The translations under genes and the position numbers were made by a program. From an uncultured Prevotellaceae bacterium (lineage in GTDB: Bacteria; Bacteroidota; Bacteroidia; Bacteroidales; Muribaculaceae), in the NCBI GenBank assembly GCA_900318205.1, contig ONJS01000021.1, positions 16,472-80,471 on the forward strand: DNA of 64,000 bases, written 5' to 3'. Shown here in pieces: positions 36,243-45,276 of this stretch. The stretch's first letter is position 1; every line of letters begins with the position of its first letter. Under the pieces are notes generated by a model. That model saw only the letters and a program-made list of their open reading frames with translations, was not told the DNA's origin and did no database searches.

Positions 36243-37706
36243 ATGAAAATATTATCACAGTTACTTGCCGCCATTAAGCCACTTCAAGTGGTGGGCGACA
36301 CCAATAAAGAGATTACTGATGTCATCAACGACTCTCGTCAGGCCCGTGAAGGCGTGATGTTTATCGCTGTCAAGGGCGTTGCCGTCGATTCCCATCGCTT
36401 CATCGGCGATGTGATTGCTGCCGGTGCCCGCGCCATCGTGTGCGAAGTCCTGCCCGAGCAGTTGAATGGTGATGTCACCTACATACAGGTAGAAAGCAGC
36501 TTCAAGGCTTTGTCGCAACTTGCCGACGAATGGTTTGACCACCCGTCACGCCATCTGAAACTCGTGGGTGTCACGGGCACTAACGGCAAGACGACGACCG
36601 CAACTCTGCTCTATGAGATGACCCGTCTGATGGGCTACAAGGCCGGACTGTTGTCCACGGTAAAGAATATTATCGACACGACCGAGGAGGAAGCCAAGCA
36701 GACTACCCCCGACCACTTGACCCTCAACCGACTGCTGCACGAGATGGTGCAGGCGGGATGTGAGTATGCCTTCATGGAGGTGAGCTCCCATGCCTGTGTT
36801 CAGGGCCGCATCGAGGGCATCAACTTTGCCGGCGGCATCTTCACTAACCTGACTCGCGACCATCTGGACTTCCACAAGACGGTAGATAACTACATTGCCG
36901 CCAAGAAGATGTTCTTTGACGCCTTGCCAGCCGATGCGTTTGCTCTGGTCAATGCCGATGACAAGGTGGGCGAAGTCATGCTCCAGAACACCCGCGCCGG
37001 CAAGTACCGCTACTCATTGCGTTCGATGGCCGATTACAAGGGCCGCATCGTTGAGTCGCGTCTTGACGGTACCACCCTGGAGCTGAATGGCAACCAGGTG
37101 GAAGTTATGTTTACCGGTCGCTTCAATGCCTACAACCTGCTGTCGGTCTATGGCGCGTCATTGCTGCTGGGTTTTGATCCTCAGGAGGTGCTGGTAAAGA
37201 TGAGCCTGCTGGTGCCCGTAGCCGGTCGTTTCCAGACCCTGCGCTCACCGCGTGGCTATACCGCGATTGTCGATTATGCCCACACGCCCGATGCCCTGGT
37301 TAATGTGCTTGACACCATCCGCGAGGTGGTGGGTACCGGTGGACACATCATCACCGTGTGCGGCTGTGGCGGTGACCGCGACTCCGGCAAGCGTCCCATC
37401 ATGGCACGTGAGGCAGCCGTGCGCAGTGACCGTGTCATCCTCACCAGCGACAATCCCCGCACCGAGGATCCCGAGATGATCCTGCGCGATATGGAGGTTG
37501 GCCTGCCTGATGAGGCACGTCCCCGCACGCTGACTATCACCGATCGTCGCCAGGCCATCCGTACCGCATGCCAGCTGGCTCAGGCAGGTGACGTGGTGCT
37601 CGTGGCAGGTAAGGGCCATGAGAACTATCAGGAAATCCAAGGTGTGAAACACCACTTTGACGACCGCGAACAGGTGGAAGCCGTGTTTGCCGATGAAACC
37701 GTTTGA
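36243..37706 (+). CDS. murE: UDP-MurNAc-L-Ala-D-Glu:meso-diaminopimelate ligase
   Basis: 487-residue cytoplasmic Mur ligase adding the third amino acid to the peptidoglycan precursor. ATP loop GVTGTNGKTTTATLL (about 110), the central-domain HVEVSSHA-type motif (MEVSSHACVQGRI), LTRDHLDFH, and the diaminopimelate-specifying DNPRTEDP. The DNPR motif indicates meso-DAP rather than lysine cross-bridges, consistent with lysA upstream. Only 16 bases after ftsI. Confidence 0.96.
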   Translation: MKILSQLLAAIKPLQVVGDTNKEITDVINDSRQAREGVMFIAVKGVAVDSHRFIGDVIAAGARAIVCEVLPEQLNGDVTYIQVESSFKALSQLADEWFDHPSRHLKLVGVTGTNGKTTTATLLYEMTRLMGYKAGLLSTVKNIIDTTEEEAKQTTPDHLTLNRLLHEMVQAGCEYAFMEVSSHACVQGRIEGINFAGGIFTNLTRDHLDFHKTVDNYIAAKKMFFDALPADAFALVNADDKVGEVMLQNTRAGKYRYSLRSMADYKGRIVESRLDGTTLELNGNQVEVMFTGRFNAYNLLSVYGASLLLGFDPQEVLVKMSLLVPVAGRFQTLRSPRGYTAIVDYAHTPDALVNVLDTIREVVGTGGHIITVCGCGGDRDSGKRPIMAREAAVRSDRVILTSDNPRTEDPEMILRDMEVGLPDEARPRTLTITDRRQAIRTACQLAQAGDVVLVAGKGHENYQEIQGVKHHFDDREQVEAVFADETV

Positions 37707-37735
37707 TTATCAACCACATTCAAAGCATAAAAGAT

Positions 37736-38995
37736 ATGTTATATCATCTTTTCCATTTCCTGCAACAGTATCACGTTCCCGGAGCGCGACTGTTTGAGTA
37801 CATCACTTTCAGGTCAGGCTTTGCCTTCATCCTGTCACTGTTTATCGGCATCGTCATCGGTCGCCGCATCATCTTCAAACTCAAGGAGCGCCAGATGTGT
37901 GACAAGGAGCGCGAGGAGAAGCTGGGTGGCAATTCAGCCAAGCAGGGAACCCCCACGATGGGTGGTATCATCATTATCATCTCGATTTTGGTGCCCTGTC
38001 TGTTGTTGGGAAAACTCAACAACGTTTACATGTTGCTCATGATTGTCTCGACCCTGTGGTGCGCCGCACTGGGTTTTGCCGATGACTACATCAAGGTCTT
38101 CCATCACGACAAGCGAGGCTTGAAGGGCAAGTTCAAGATTGTAGGCCAGGTCGGCTTGGGTGTCATTGTGGGCCTGACGATGTACCTCAGTCCTGCTATC
38201 GTGATGAACGAGAACGTGCAGGTAACGAGCCGTACCGAGACCCCTGAACTGGTGGAAATCCATAAGTCCCAGGCGGTGAAAGCCACCAAGACCACTTTGC
38301 CCTTTGTCAAAAACCACAACTTTGACTACGCCTACTTCACGGGGTGGATGGGCAAGTACAAACAACTGGGCGGCTGGATCCTGTTCATCCTCGTCACCAT
38401 CTTTGTCATCACGGCAGTGAGCAACGGTGCCAACCTGACCGACGGTGTTGATGGCCTGGCGACAGGTACCTCGGCAATTATCGGCGTTGCCCTAGCCATC
38501 ATGTGCTATCTGGGTGGCAACGTCATCTATTCATCCTACCTGAATATCATGTACATCCCGGATAGCAGTGAACTGGTAGTGTATGCCGCGGCGTTCATTG
38601 GGGCGACCATCGGCTTCTTGTGGTACAATTCCTATCCTGCCCAGGTGTTTATGGGTGATACGGGCAGCCTGTGCCTGGGCGGCATCATCGCGGTGTTTGC
38701 CGTGCTCATCCGCAAGGAGTGGCTCATCCCCGTGCTGTGTGGCATTTTCCTCATCGAGGAGCTGTCTGTCATTATGCAGGTGTGGTATGTGAAGCGTCAC
38801 AAGGGCAAGAATATGCGCCTGTTCAAGATGACGCCGTTGCACCATCACTTCACGGCCGATCCCGCCAAACTCACGTGGGACTACAAGATCAAGACGCCTG
38901 ACCATCGCATTCCCGAGGCTAAAATCGTGATGCGCTTTTTCCTGGTGAGCATCCTGCTGGCCGCATTGACGTTTGTGACGTTAAAGATCAGATAA
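37736..38995 (+). CDS. mraY: Phospho-MurNAc-pentapeptide transferase
   Basis: Polytopic inner-membrane enzyme that makes lipid I from UDP-MurNAc-pentapeptide and undecaprenyl phosphate. ATG 37736 (MLYHLFHFLQQ) gives 419 residues, long for MraY but usual in Bacteroidetes because of an insertion around residues 150-210. Hallmarks are KQGTPTMGG, FADDYIK (catalytic Asp pair), NLTDGVDGLA, FMGDTGSL and the MTPLHHHF histidine motif. An in-frame TTG at 37703 overlaps the murE stop but adds residues without family support. Confidence 0.95.
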   Translation: MLYHLFHFLQQYHVPGARLFEYITFRSGFAFILSLFIGIVIGRRIIFKLKERQMCDKEREEKLGGNSAKQGTPTMGGIIIIISILVPCLLLGKLNNVYMLLMIVSTLWCAALGFADDYIKVFHHDKRGLKGKFKIVGQVGLGVIVGLTMYLSPAIVMNENVQVTSRTETPELVEIHKSQAVKATKTTLPFVKNHNFDYAYFTGWMGKYKQLGGWILFILVTIFVITAVSNGANLTDGVDGLATGTSAIIGVALAIMCYLGGNVIYSSYLNIMYIPDSSELVVYAAAFIGATIGFLWYNSYPAQVFMGDTGSLCLGGIIAVFAVLIRKEWLIPVLCGIFLIEELSVIMQVWYVKRHKGKNMRLFKMTPLHHHFTADPAKLTWDYKIKTPDHRIPEAKIVMRFFLVSILLAALTFVTLKIR

Positions 38996-39026
38996 CCAAA
39001 CAAATTAACTTGTAAAGATAGAAGTT

Positions 39027-40376
39027 ATGACTAAACGATTAGTAGTATTGGGCGGTGGCGAGAGCGGCGCTGGTGCAGCGGTTCTTGCCAAGGTCAAGGG
39101 TATGGAGGTGTGGCTGAGTGATGCCGGTAACATCTCACAGACCTATAAGGACCTGCTCAACCAGTATAAAGTTGATTGGGAAGAGGGTGGACACACCCCC
39201 GAGAAGATTCTTAATGCCGATGAGATTGTTAAGAGCCCCGGTATTCCCGATAACGCACCCATGGTGGCACAAGCCATCGAGCGTGGTATCCCCATCGTGA
39301 GCGAGATTGAGTTTGCCAGCCGCTATACCGATGCCAAGATGGTGTGCATCACGGGTAGCAACGGCAAGACGACAACCACCAAGCTCACCTACCATATCTT
39401 CAAGAAAGCTGGTCTGAATGTGGGTTTGGCTGGCAATGTGGGTCGTAGCCTGGCGCTCCAGGTCGCTACCGAGCATCACGACGTGTATGTGATTGAGTTG
39501 AGCAGTTTCCAGCTCGACAACATGTATGAGTTCAAGGCCAATGTGGCAGTGCTGCTCAATATCACGCCCGACCATCTAGACCGATATGACTACAAGATGG
39601 AGAACTATGCCGCTGCCAAGTTCCGCATCACGCGCAACCAGACCGACGAGGACTCCTTCATCTTCTGGAAGAACGACCCCATCATTGCCGAGCAGTTGCG
39701 TCACCATCATCTTGAGTCCCGCCTGTTGAGCTTTACTGCCGATGATGACAACCGCAATGCAGCGTGGCTGCATGAGGGAACGGTCCACTTTGACGTGGAC
39801 GGTGACTGCTGGGATATCCCCCGCGAACAGTTGTCGCTCAAGGGACTGCACAACGTCTATAACACGATGGCTGCTGGCTTGTCGGCACAGGTGTTCGATA
39901 TCCGCAAGGATGTCATCCGTGAGGCTCTTGCCGACTTTGAGGCGGTGCCCCATCGCCTGGAGTATGTCGATACGGTCGCCGGTGTGCGTTATATCAACGA
40001 CAGCAAGGCCACCAACGTGGATGCCTGCTGGTATGCGCTGGAGAGCGTCAATGAGCCCTGTGTGCTCATTCTGGGCGGTATTGACAAGGGCAATGACTAT
40101 AGCCAGATTGAGCCGCTGGTGAAGCAGAAGGTGACGGCTATCGTGTGCTTGGGTCTTGACAACGCCAAGCTGCATGCCTTCTTTGACGGCAAGGTGCCCG
40201 TTGTGACCGATGCTACGAGCATGACCGAGTGCATGGATAAGTGCCGTGCTCTGGCTCACGCCGGCCACACTGTACTGCTGTCCCCGTGCTGTGCCAGCTT
40301 TGACCTGTTCAATGGCATGGCCGACCGTGGCAACCAGTTCAAGGAGTGCGTCAAGAAATTTAAAGCCGAAGAATAA
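39027..40376 (+). CDS. murD: UDP-MurNAc-L-alanine:D-glutamate ligase
   Basis: 449-residue cytoplasmic Mur ligase adding D-Glu to UDP-MurNAc-L-Ala. The N-terminal Rossmann-like domain begins VVLGGGESGAG; the ATP loop is CITGSNGKTTTTKLTYHIF (about 110); then ELSSFQLD, NITPDHLDRY, and the C-terminal domain has HRLEYVDTVAGVRYINDSKATN and LILGGIDKGNDY. Normal length. 31 bases after mraY and 26 before ftsW. Confidence 0.96.
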   Translation: MTKRLVVLGGGESGAGAAVLAKVKGMEVWLSDAGNISQTYKDLLNQYKVDWEEGGHTPEKILNADEIVKSPGIPDNAPMVAQAIERGIPIVSEIEFASRYTDAKMVCITGSNGKTTTTKLTYHIFKKAGLNVGLAGNVGRSLALQVATEHHDVYVIELSSFQLDNMYEFKANVAVLLNITPDHLDRYDYKMENYAAAKFRITRNQTDEDSFIFWKNDPIIAEQLRHHHLESRLLSFTADDDNRNAAWLHEGTVHFDVDGDCWDIPREQLSLKGLHNVYNTMAAGLSAQVFDIRKDVIREALADFEAVPHRLEYVDTVAGVRYINDSKATNVDACWYALESVNEPCVLILGGIDKGNDYSQIEPLVKQKVTAIVCLGLDNAKLHAFFDGKVPVVTDATSMTECMDKCRALAHAGHTVLLSPCCASFDLFNGMADRGNQFKECVKKFKAEE

Positions 40377-40402
40377 TCCCCCCATAAACGCTTGTTTTAC
40401 TC

Positions 40403-41761
40403 ATGTCTCAAGATTTAAAGCCGAATAGGTATAACGAGATTTCCAGAAAGTATGGAGACCCCTGGATATGGGGCATCTTCATCATGCTGGTCATTATCTC
40501 GATTATTGAAAGTTACAGCGCTTCAAGCCGTGAAGTGGCCAAGGTCGGCTTGTATGCCCCATTAATCAAGCAATGTGCTTTCCTAGGAGTAGGTGCGCTG
40601 ATTGTAATCGGTTTGCTGCGTGTGAACTACAACAACGCCATGTTCCTCTATATTGCGGTGCCGATATTGGCACTATTCACCGTGTTCAGCCTCGTGTATG
40701 TGATGAAATTTGGTGATTTGATCAACGGTGCACGCCGTTCTATGACCATTATCCGAGGGCTACCGTCCATACAACCGTCAGAGTTCGCCAAACTCTCTAT
40801 TGTCACGCTGTTGTCCTATATCTTCGCCAAATCCCAGAAGAACCGAGACATCTCGATCAAGGGTCTGGTTTGGGCAGCAGTGGTAGTGGCTGTCTATGGC
40901 GGATTGATGTTTAAAAGTGGTCTGACCAATGCGTTGCTGCTGGTTGCCATCAGTGGCTCAATGCTGCTCATCGGTGGTGCCAGGGCCAAGAAGATTGTCC
41001 TGATCATGGTCTTCTTTGGATTCATGGGCGGAGCGTTCTTTATCATCAAGAGCCATAATGACGATAAAGAACGGCTGGTAGCCGAGACGCAAGCCTCCAT
41101 GCCAGGAGCCGACAAGGAAGAGGTCGAGGAAATGGTGGCCAAGGCCGAGGCCAAAGGTGATGTAGACCGCGGAGGCATGCGTATGGAACGCATCAGGAAA
41201 TGGTGGAACAGCGATTCGCTTGTCTATAAGGACATCACAGCCGAGAACCAGCAGGAGATGTTTTCCCGCATGGCTCAGGCCAATGGTGGCTTGTTTGGCG
41301 TCGGCGTGGGCCGCTCGCGTGAGTGCAGCCGTTTGCCGTTGGCCTTCAGTGACTATATCTTCTCGATCATCGTCGAGGAGACAGGATTCTTTGGCGGATT
41401 GTTTGTGCTGATACTCTACCTATCCTTGCTGGGCCGGGCAGCGATGATTGTGCGGCGCAGCAAGCGCGTGCTACCTTCGCTCCTGGTCATCGGAATGGCG
41501 TCATTCATCACCTTCCAAGCGCTGTTCCATATCGCCATCAATGTGGGTGTGTTCCCGGTTTCGGGTCAGCCCTTGCCCCTCATCTCGATGGGTGGCTCGT
41601 CGATGATGGTAATCTGTGTCGCTTTTGGCGTGATGTTGAGTGTTAGCCGCACCATCGCCAATCAAGGAAATAAGAAAAACAAGGCTGAAGAGACCCCGGT
41701 TATCGAGGGCCTTGATGCCGAGAACCCAACCGAAATACCTCCTAAAAATGTCTGGAAATAA
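40403..41761 (+). CDS. ftsW: Septal peptidoglycan polymerase FtsW (SEDS family)
   Basis: 452-residue SEDS glycosyltransferase polymerising lipid II at the septum with FtsI. About ten TM segments are visible. Family motifs are GARRSM and IQPSEFAKL in the first half, and NGGLFGVGVG, FSDYIFSIIVEETGFFGG and the late SGQPLPLISMGGSSM. A large charged periplasmic loop (about residues 215-285) with many Glu/Lys residues separates the halves. The Pro-rich C-terminal tail overlaps the start of murG by 14 bases. Confidence 0.95.
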   Translation: MSQDLKPNRYNEISRKYGDPWIWGIFIMLVIISIIESYSASSREVAKVGLYAPLIKQCAFLGVGALIVIGLLRVNYNNAMFLYIAVPILALFTVFSLVYVMKFGDLINGARRSMTIIRGLPSIQPSEFAKLSIVTLLSYIFAKSQKNRDISIKGLVWAAVVVAVYGGLMFKSGLTNALLLVAISGSMLLIGGARAKKIVLIMVFFGFMGGAFFIIKSHNDDKERLVAETQASMPGADKEEVEEMVAKAEAKGDVDRGGMRMERIRKWWNSDSLVYKDITAENQQEMFSRMAQANGGLFGVGVGRSRECSRLPLAFSDYIFSIIVEETGFFGGLFVLILYLSLLGRAAMIVRRSKRVLPSLLVIGMASFITFQALFHIAINVGVFPVSGQPLPLISMGGSSMMVICVAFGVMLSVSRTIANQGNKKNKAEETPVIEGLDAENPTEIPPKNVWK

Positions 41762-42866
41762 GAAACAACTGAATGTGCTCGTCAGTGGAGGCGGTACGGG
41801 AGGACATATCTTCCCGGCCCTGTCCATTGCCAACGAGTTGCGTCGCCGTCATCCCGAGTCCAATATCCTGTTTGTGGGTGCCGAGGGACGCATGGAAATG
41901 GAAAAAGTGCCCGCTGCGGGCTATAATATCGTCGGATTGCCCGTGAGTGGCTTTGACCGCAAGAACCTGTTGCGCAATTTCAAGGTTCTCGCCCGTCTGT
42001 TCAAGAGCATGAAACTGGCGCGTAAGGTCCTCAAGGATTTCCAACCCGCCATTGCCATCGGAGTGGGCGGTTATGCCAGCGGCCCCATGCTCAAGGAAGC
42101 ACAGAAACAGGGCATTCCCACCTTGCTGCAGGAGCAGAACTCCTATGCCGGTGTGACCAATAAACTGCTGGCAGCCAAGGCTGACTGCATCTGTGTCGCC
42201 TATGAGGGCATGGAACGCTTTTTCCCCAAGGAGAAGATTGTGCTCACCGGAAATCCCGTTAGGCGCAACCTCCTGGAGTGTGGCGCGACACCCGAGCAGG
42301 CTCGTCAGGCCATGGGCGTTGACCCCAACAAGAAGACAGTGCTCATCATCGGTGGCAGCTTGGGTGCCCGCACCATCAATAATGCTATCATCGACGGCTT
42401 GAAGAAGATAGGTGAGGCCGATGGCGTTCAGGTCATCTGGCAGACAGGCAAATTTTATGACCAGCAATGCCGTGAGGCCTTGGGCGCCTCGGGCGTGGCA
42501 AACGTGATACAGATGCCGTTTATCAGCAATATGGATATGGCCTATCGTGCAGCAGACCTTGTCGTGTCGCGCGCCGGTGCCAGCTCCATCTCCGAGCTGC
42601 AATTGCTGGGCAAGGCGGCCATCCTGGTGCCCTCGCCAAATGTTGCCGAGGACCATCAGACCAAGAATGCGCTTGCCCTGGTCAATCGCGATGCCGCTAT
42701 GATGGTGAGCGATGCCGATGCCATGGCCAACCTGGTGGACACGATGCTCGCTACCGCTGTCGACAGTGCACGTCTCGAGAGCTTGGGCACCAATGTGTCC
42801 AAGATGGCTCTGAGGGATGCTGCCGAGCATATTGTCGACGAGGTGGAGAAAATCATTGGGCGATAG
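41748..42866 (+). CDS. murG: UDP-GlcNAc transferase MurG (lipid II synthesis)
   Basis: GT28 enzyme adding GlcNAc to lipid I at the inner face of the membrane. ATG 41748 (MSGNKKQLNVLV) is chosen because the family begins a few residues before VSGGGTGGHIFPALSIA; it yields 372 residues. Other motifs are GVGGYASGP, QEQNSYAGVTNK, GNPVRRNL, IIGGSLGARTIN and RAGASSISEL, which forms the UDP-GlcNAc site. The start lies inside the end of ftsW (14-base overlap), so coupled translation is likely. Confidence 0.96.
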   Translation: MSGNKKQLNVLVSGGGTGGHIFPALSIANELRRRHPESNILFVGAEGRMEMEKVPAAGYNIVGLPVSGFDRKNLLRNFKVLARLFKSMKLARKVLKDFQPAIAIGVGGYASGPMLKEAQKQGIPTLLQEQNSYAGVTNKLLAAKADCICVAYEGMERFFPKEKIVLTGNPVRRNLLECGATPEQARQAMGVDPNKKTVLIIGGSLGARTINNAIIDGLKKIGEADGVQVIWQTGKFYDQQCREALGASGVANVIQMPFISNMDMAYRAADLVVSRAGASSISELQLLGKAAILVPSPNVAEDHQTKNALALVNRDAAMMVSDADAMANLVDTMLATAVDSARLESLGTNVSKMALRDAAEHIVDEVEKIIGR

Positions 42867-42914
42867 AAATTGCCGATAACGTGGTTCTTTAATAAATTAG
42901 AATAGGAAAGAAAA

Positions 42915-44297
42915 ATGAAAGAGTTTGATTCACTATATTTTGTAGGAGCCGGTGGCATCGGAATGGCTGCCCTGGAGCGCTATTTCCTGGCTCAGGGAAA
43001 GCGTGTGGCAGGCTATGACCGCACCCCCAGCGACTTGACAAATGCTTTACAACAGGAGGGCGTACATATTGACTTTGACGAGGATCCCGCCCTCATCCCC
43101 GACTACTGCCGCGACCCCGAGCGCACGCTGGTGGTCTATACACCCGCCGTGCCTGCTACCCATCAGGGCTTGACCTACTTCCGTGAACATGGTTTTGAGG
43201 TGCTCAAGCGTGCCGCCTTGCTGGGCGTCGTGACGGCTCACAGCAAGGGCCTGTGTTTTGCAGGTACCCACGGCAAGACCACGACATCGAGCATGGCAGC
43301 CCATATCCTGCACAGTTCGGGTATCGGGTGCAATGCCTTCTTGGGTGGTGTGCTGCGTAATTACGACAGCAATTTCCTGCTCTCGGCAACCAGTCCTTAT
43401 TCGGTCATCGAGGCCGATGAGTTTGACCGTTCTTTCCATCACCTGCATCCGCACATCGCAGTAGTGACATCAACCGACCCCGACCATCTTGACATCTATG
43501 GAACTCCCGAGGCTTATCTGGAGAGCTTTGCCCATTTCACCGAGCTCATCCAGCCGGGTGGCGCTCTCATTGTCCACACGGGACTGGCTTTGAAGCCTCG
43601 TGTAGGCGAGGAGGTTAAGACCTACACTTATAGTCGCGATGACGGTGATTTCCACGCCGAGCACATCCGCAAGGGCGAGGGTGAAATCACCTTTGACCTG
43701 GTGACGCCGTGGGAAACCATCAGCGACATCAGTCTGGGTGTCCCTGTCGATATCAATATCGAGAACGGTATCGCGGCTATGGCTGCATGCCGCCTGGTTA
43801 ATGTGCCTGCCGACGCGATGCGTCAGGCCATGGCGACGTTCCAGGGACCCAAGCGCCGCTTTGAGTTCTGGATCAAGGAGCCGGGCAGCCAGGGTAGGGT
43901 GATGATTGATGACTATGCCCACCATCCCGGAGAGTTGCGGGCAAGCATCTCGTCGGTGCGCGACTTGTACCCCGGTCGCCGCTTGACGGTGATTTTCCAG
44001 CCTCACCTGTACACCCGCACTCGTGACTTTGCCCCCGAGTTTGCTGCAGCACTGTCCTTGGCCGACGAGGTCATCATGCTGCCCATCTACCCCGCCCGTG
44101 AGGAACCCATACCTGGAGTAACAAGTGAAATGGTGCTTGAACAGGTCACAAGCACAAAAAAAATCATTTACTCCAAAGAAAATTTGATTAGGTCAATAAA
44201 ATTGAGTAATTTTGACGTTTTATTGACAGCGGGTGCCGGCGATATCGCCAATCTGCTGCCACAAATATGCGTTGAATACAAGAAGCAAAAGCGTTGA
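42915..44297 (+). CDS. murC: UDP-MurNAc:L-alanine ligase
   Basis: 460-residue Mur ligase adding the first peptide residue to UDP-MurNAc. N-terminal FVGAGGIGMAALERYF (UDP site), ATP loop FAGTHGKTTTSSMAAHIL (about 115), EADEFDRSFHHL, STDPDHLDIY and the C-terminal DDYAHHPGELRASI and FQPHLYTRTRDF. Normal length. Its final bases overlap the ftsQ start by 4 bases (TTGA). Confidence 0.96.
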   Translation: MKEFDSLYFVGAGGIGMAALERYFLAQGKRVAGYDRTPSDLTNALQQEGVHIDFDEDPALIPDYCRDPERTLVVYTPAVPATHQGLTYFREHGFEVLKRAALLGVVTAHSKGLCFAGTHGKTTTSSMAAHILHSSGIGCNAFLGGVLRNYDSNFLLSATSPYSVIEADEFDRSFHHLHPHIAVVTSTDPDHLDIYGTPEAYLESFAHFTELIQPGGALIVHTGLALKPRVGEEVKTYTYSRDDGDFHAEHIRKGEGEITFDLVTPWETISDISLGVPVDINIENGIAAMAACRLVNVPADAMRQAMATFQGPKRRFEFWIKEPGSQGRVMIDDYAHHPGELRASISSVRDLYPGRRLTVIFQPHLYTRTRDFAPEFAAALSLADEVIMLPIYPAREEPIPGVTSEMVLEQVTSTKKIIYSKENLIRSIKLSNFDVLLTAGAGDIANLLPQICVEYKKQKR

Positions 44298-45217
44298 AGC
44301 GACTGATACAAAATAGTATACTCCTGGTGATGGCGATAGCGCTCATCGCTGGAATTCTGTGGGCTCGTTACAAGTCCCAGGGTGAGGTGTGTGAATCGGT
44401 CGCTGTGGAGGTGATCAATGCCGACAGCACGTCGTTTGTCACGCCCGAAGGTGTCCTCAGCGATCTTGAGCATCAAGGTCTGAAGTTTGTGGGCAAGCGC
44501 ATGGCTGATATCCAAGCGTCGGACGTTGAGGAGATTCTCGGGAACTCACCCTATCTTGAGTTTGCCGACATCGTGAAGTGTCAAGACGGTCGCCTGCTGA
44601 TCAGGGTGAGCCAGCTCTTGCCGGTGTTGCGTGTCTTTGACGGTGAGAACTCCTATTATGTGAACCGTGCGGGCAAACGCATGGATGCATCGGTTTATTA
44701 CCATACCGATGTTCCTGTAGTCCAGGGACACTTCACCAAGCAATATCCGCCTACAAAGCTGTTGCCTCTCATCGACTATGTGGAGTCCGACTCCTTGTTG
44801 CGTTCGTTGGTGACCATGTATTGCGTTCGTGACAGCAACAATGTCATTCTTGTGCCTCAGATTAGTGGCCATGTGGTGAATATCGGCAATGCATCGGGAT
44901 TTGAGAACAAGTTTGCCAAGCTCTTGCTGTTCTATCGCGAGGTGATGCCCAAGCGAGGCTGGAACACGTTTGACACCATCTCGGTGAAGTGGGACCATCA
45001 GATCGTGGCAACGCGTCGCATCAAAGCTGTGGTGCCGACCATTGAGTATGACCCCGAGGATGACGAGCAGGCTCCCGACATCAATACAATGGACATGACC
45101 CTGCCGCCAAAGGCCTCAAACGAGGGCGACAATGCTGCCAAGAAGGGTGACGATGCTACAGCATCAACCGACAACAGCAAGCAGGCTAAGTCAGACAAGG
45201 ATAAGAAAAAAGGGTAA
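44294..45217 (+). CDS. ftsQ: Cell division protein FtsQ
   Basis: 307-residue bitopic protein. The start is a TTG at 44294 within the murC stop (TTGA overlap); it gives the right N-terminus, a short basic segment (MKRLIQ) then a TM helix (about 7-24). An alternative ATG at 44330 would cut into the TM. The periplasmic part has a POTRA-like region (SFVTPEGVLSDLEHQG, then VEEILGNSPYLEFADIVK) and a beta domain (LPVLRVFDGENSYYVNRAGKRM). The C-terminal ~60 residues are acidic then Lys-rich and probably disordered. It organises the FtsQLB complex at the divisome. Confidence 0.88.
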   Translation: MKRLIQNSILLVMAIALIAGILWARYKSQGEVCESVAVEVINADSTSFVTPEGVLSDLEHQGLKFVGKRMADIQASDVEEILGNSPYLEFADIVKCQDGRLLIRVSQLLPVLRVFDGENSYYVNRAGKRMDASVYYHTDVPVVQGHFTKQYPPTKLLPLIDYVESDSLLRSLVTMYCVRDSNNVILVPQISGHVVNIGNASGFENKFAKLLLFYREVMPKRGWNTFDTISVKWDHQIVATRRIKAVVPTIEYDPEDDEQAPDINTMDMTLPPKASNEGDNAAKKGDDATASTDNSKQAKSDKDKKKG

Positions 45218-45276
45218 TTAACAGTTTGAAAATAAAAAAGAAATAAAACCAAAATTAAAATATACTTATCATTTTT

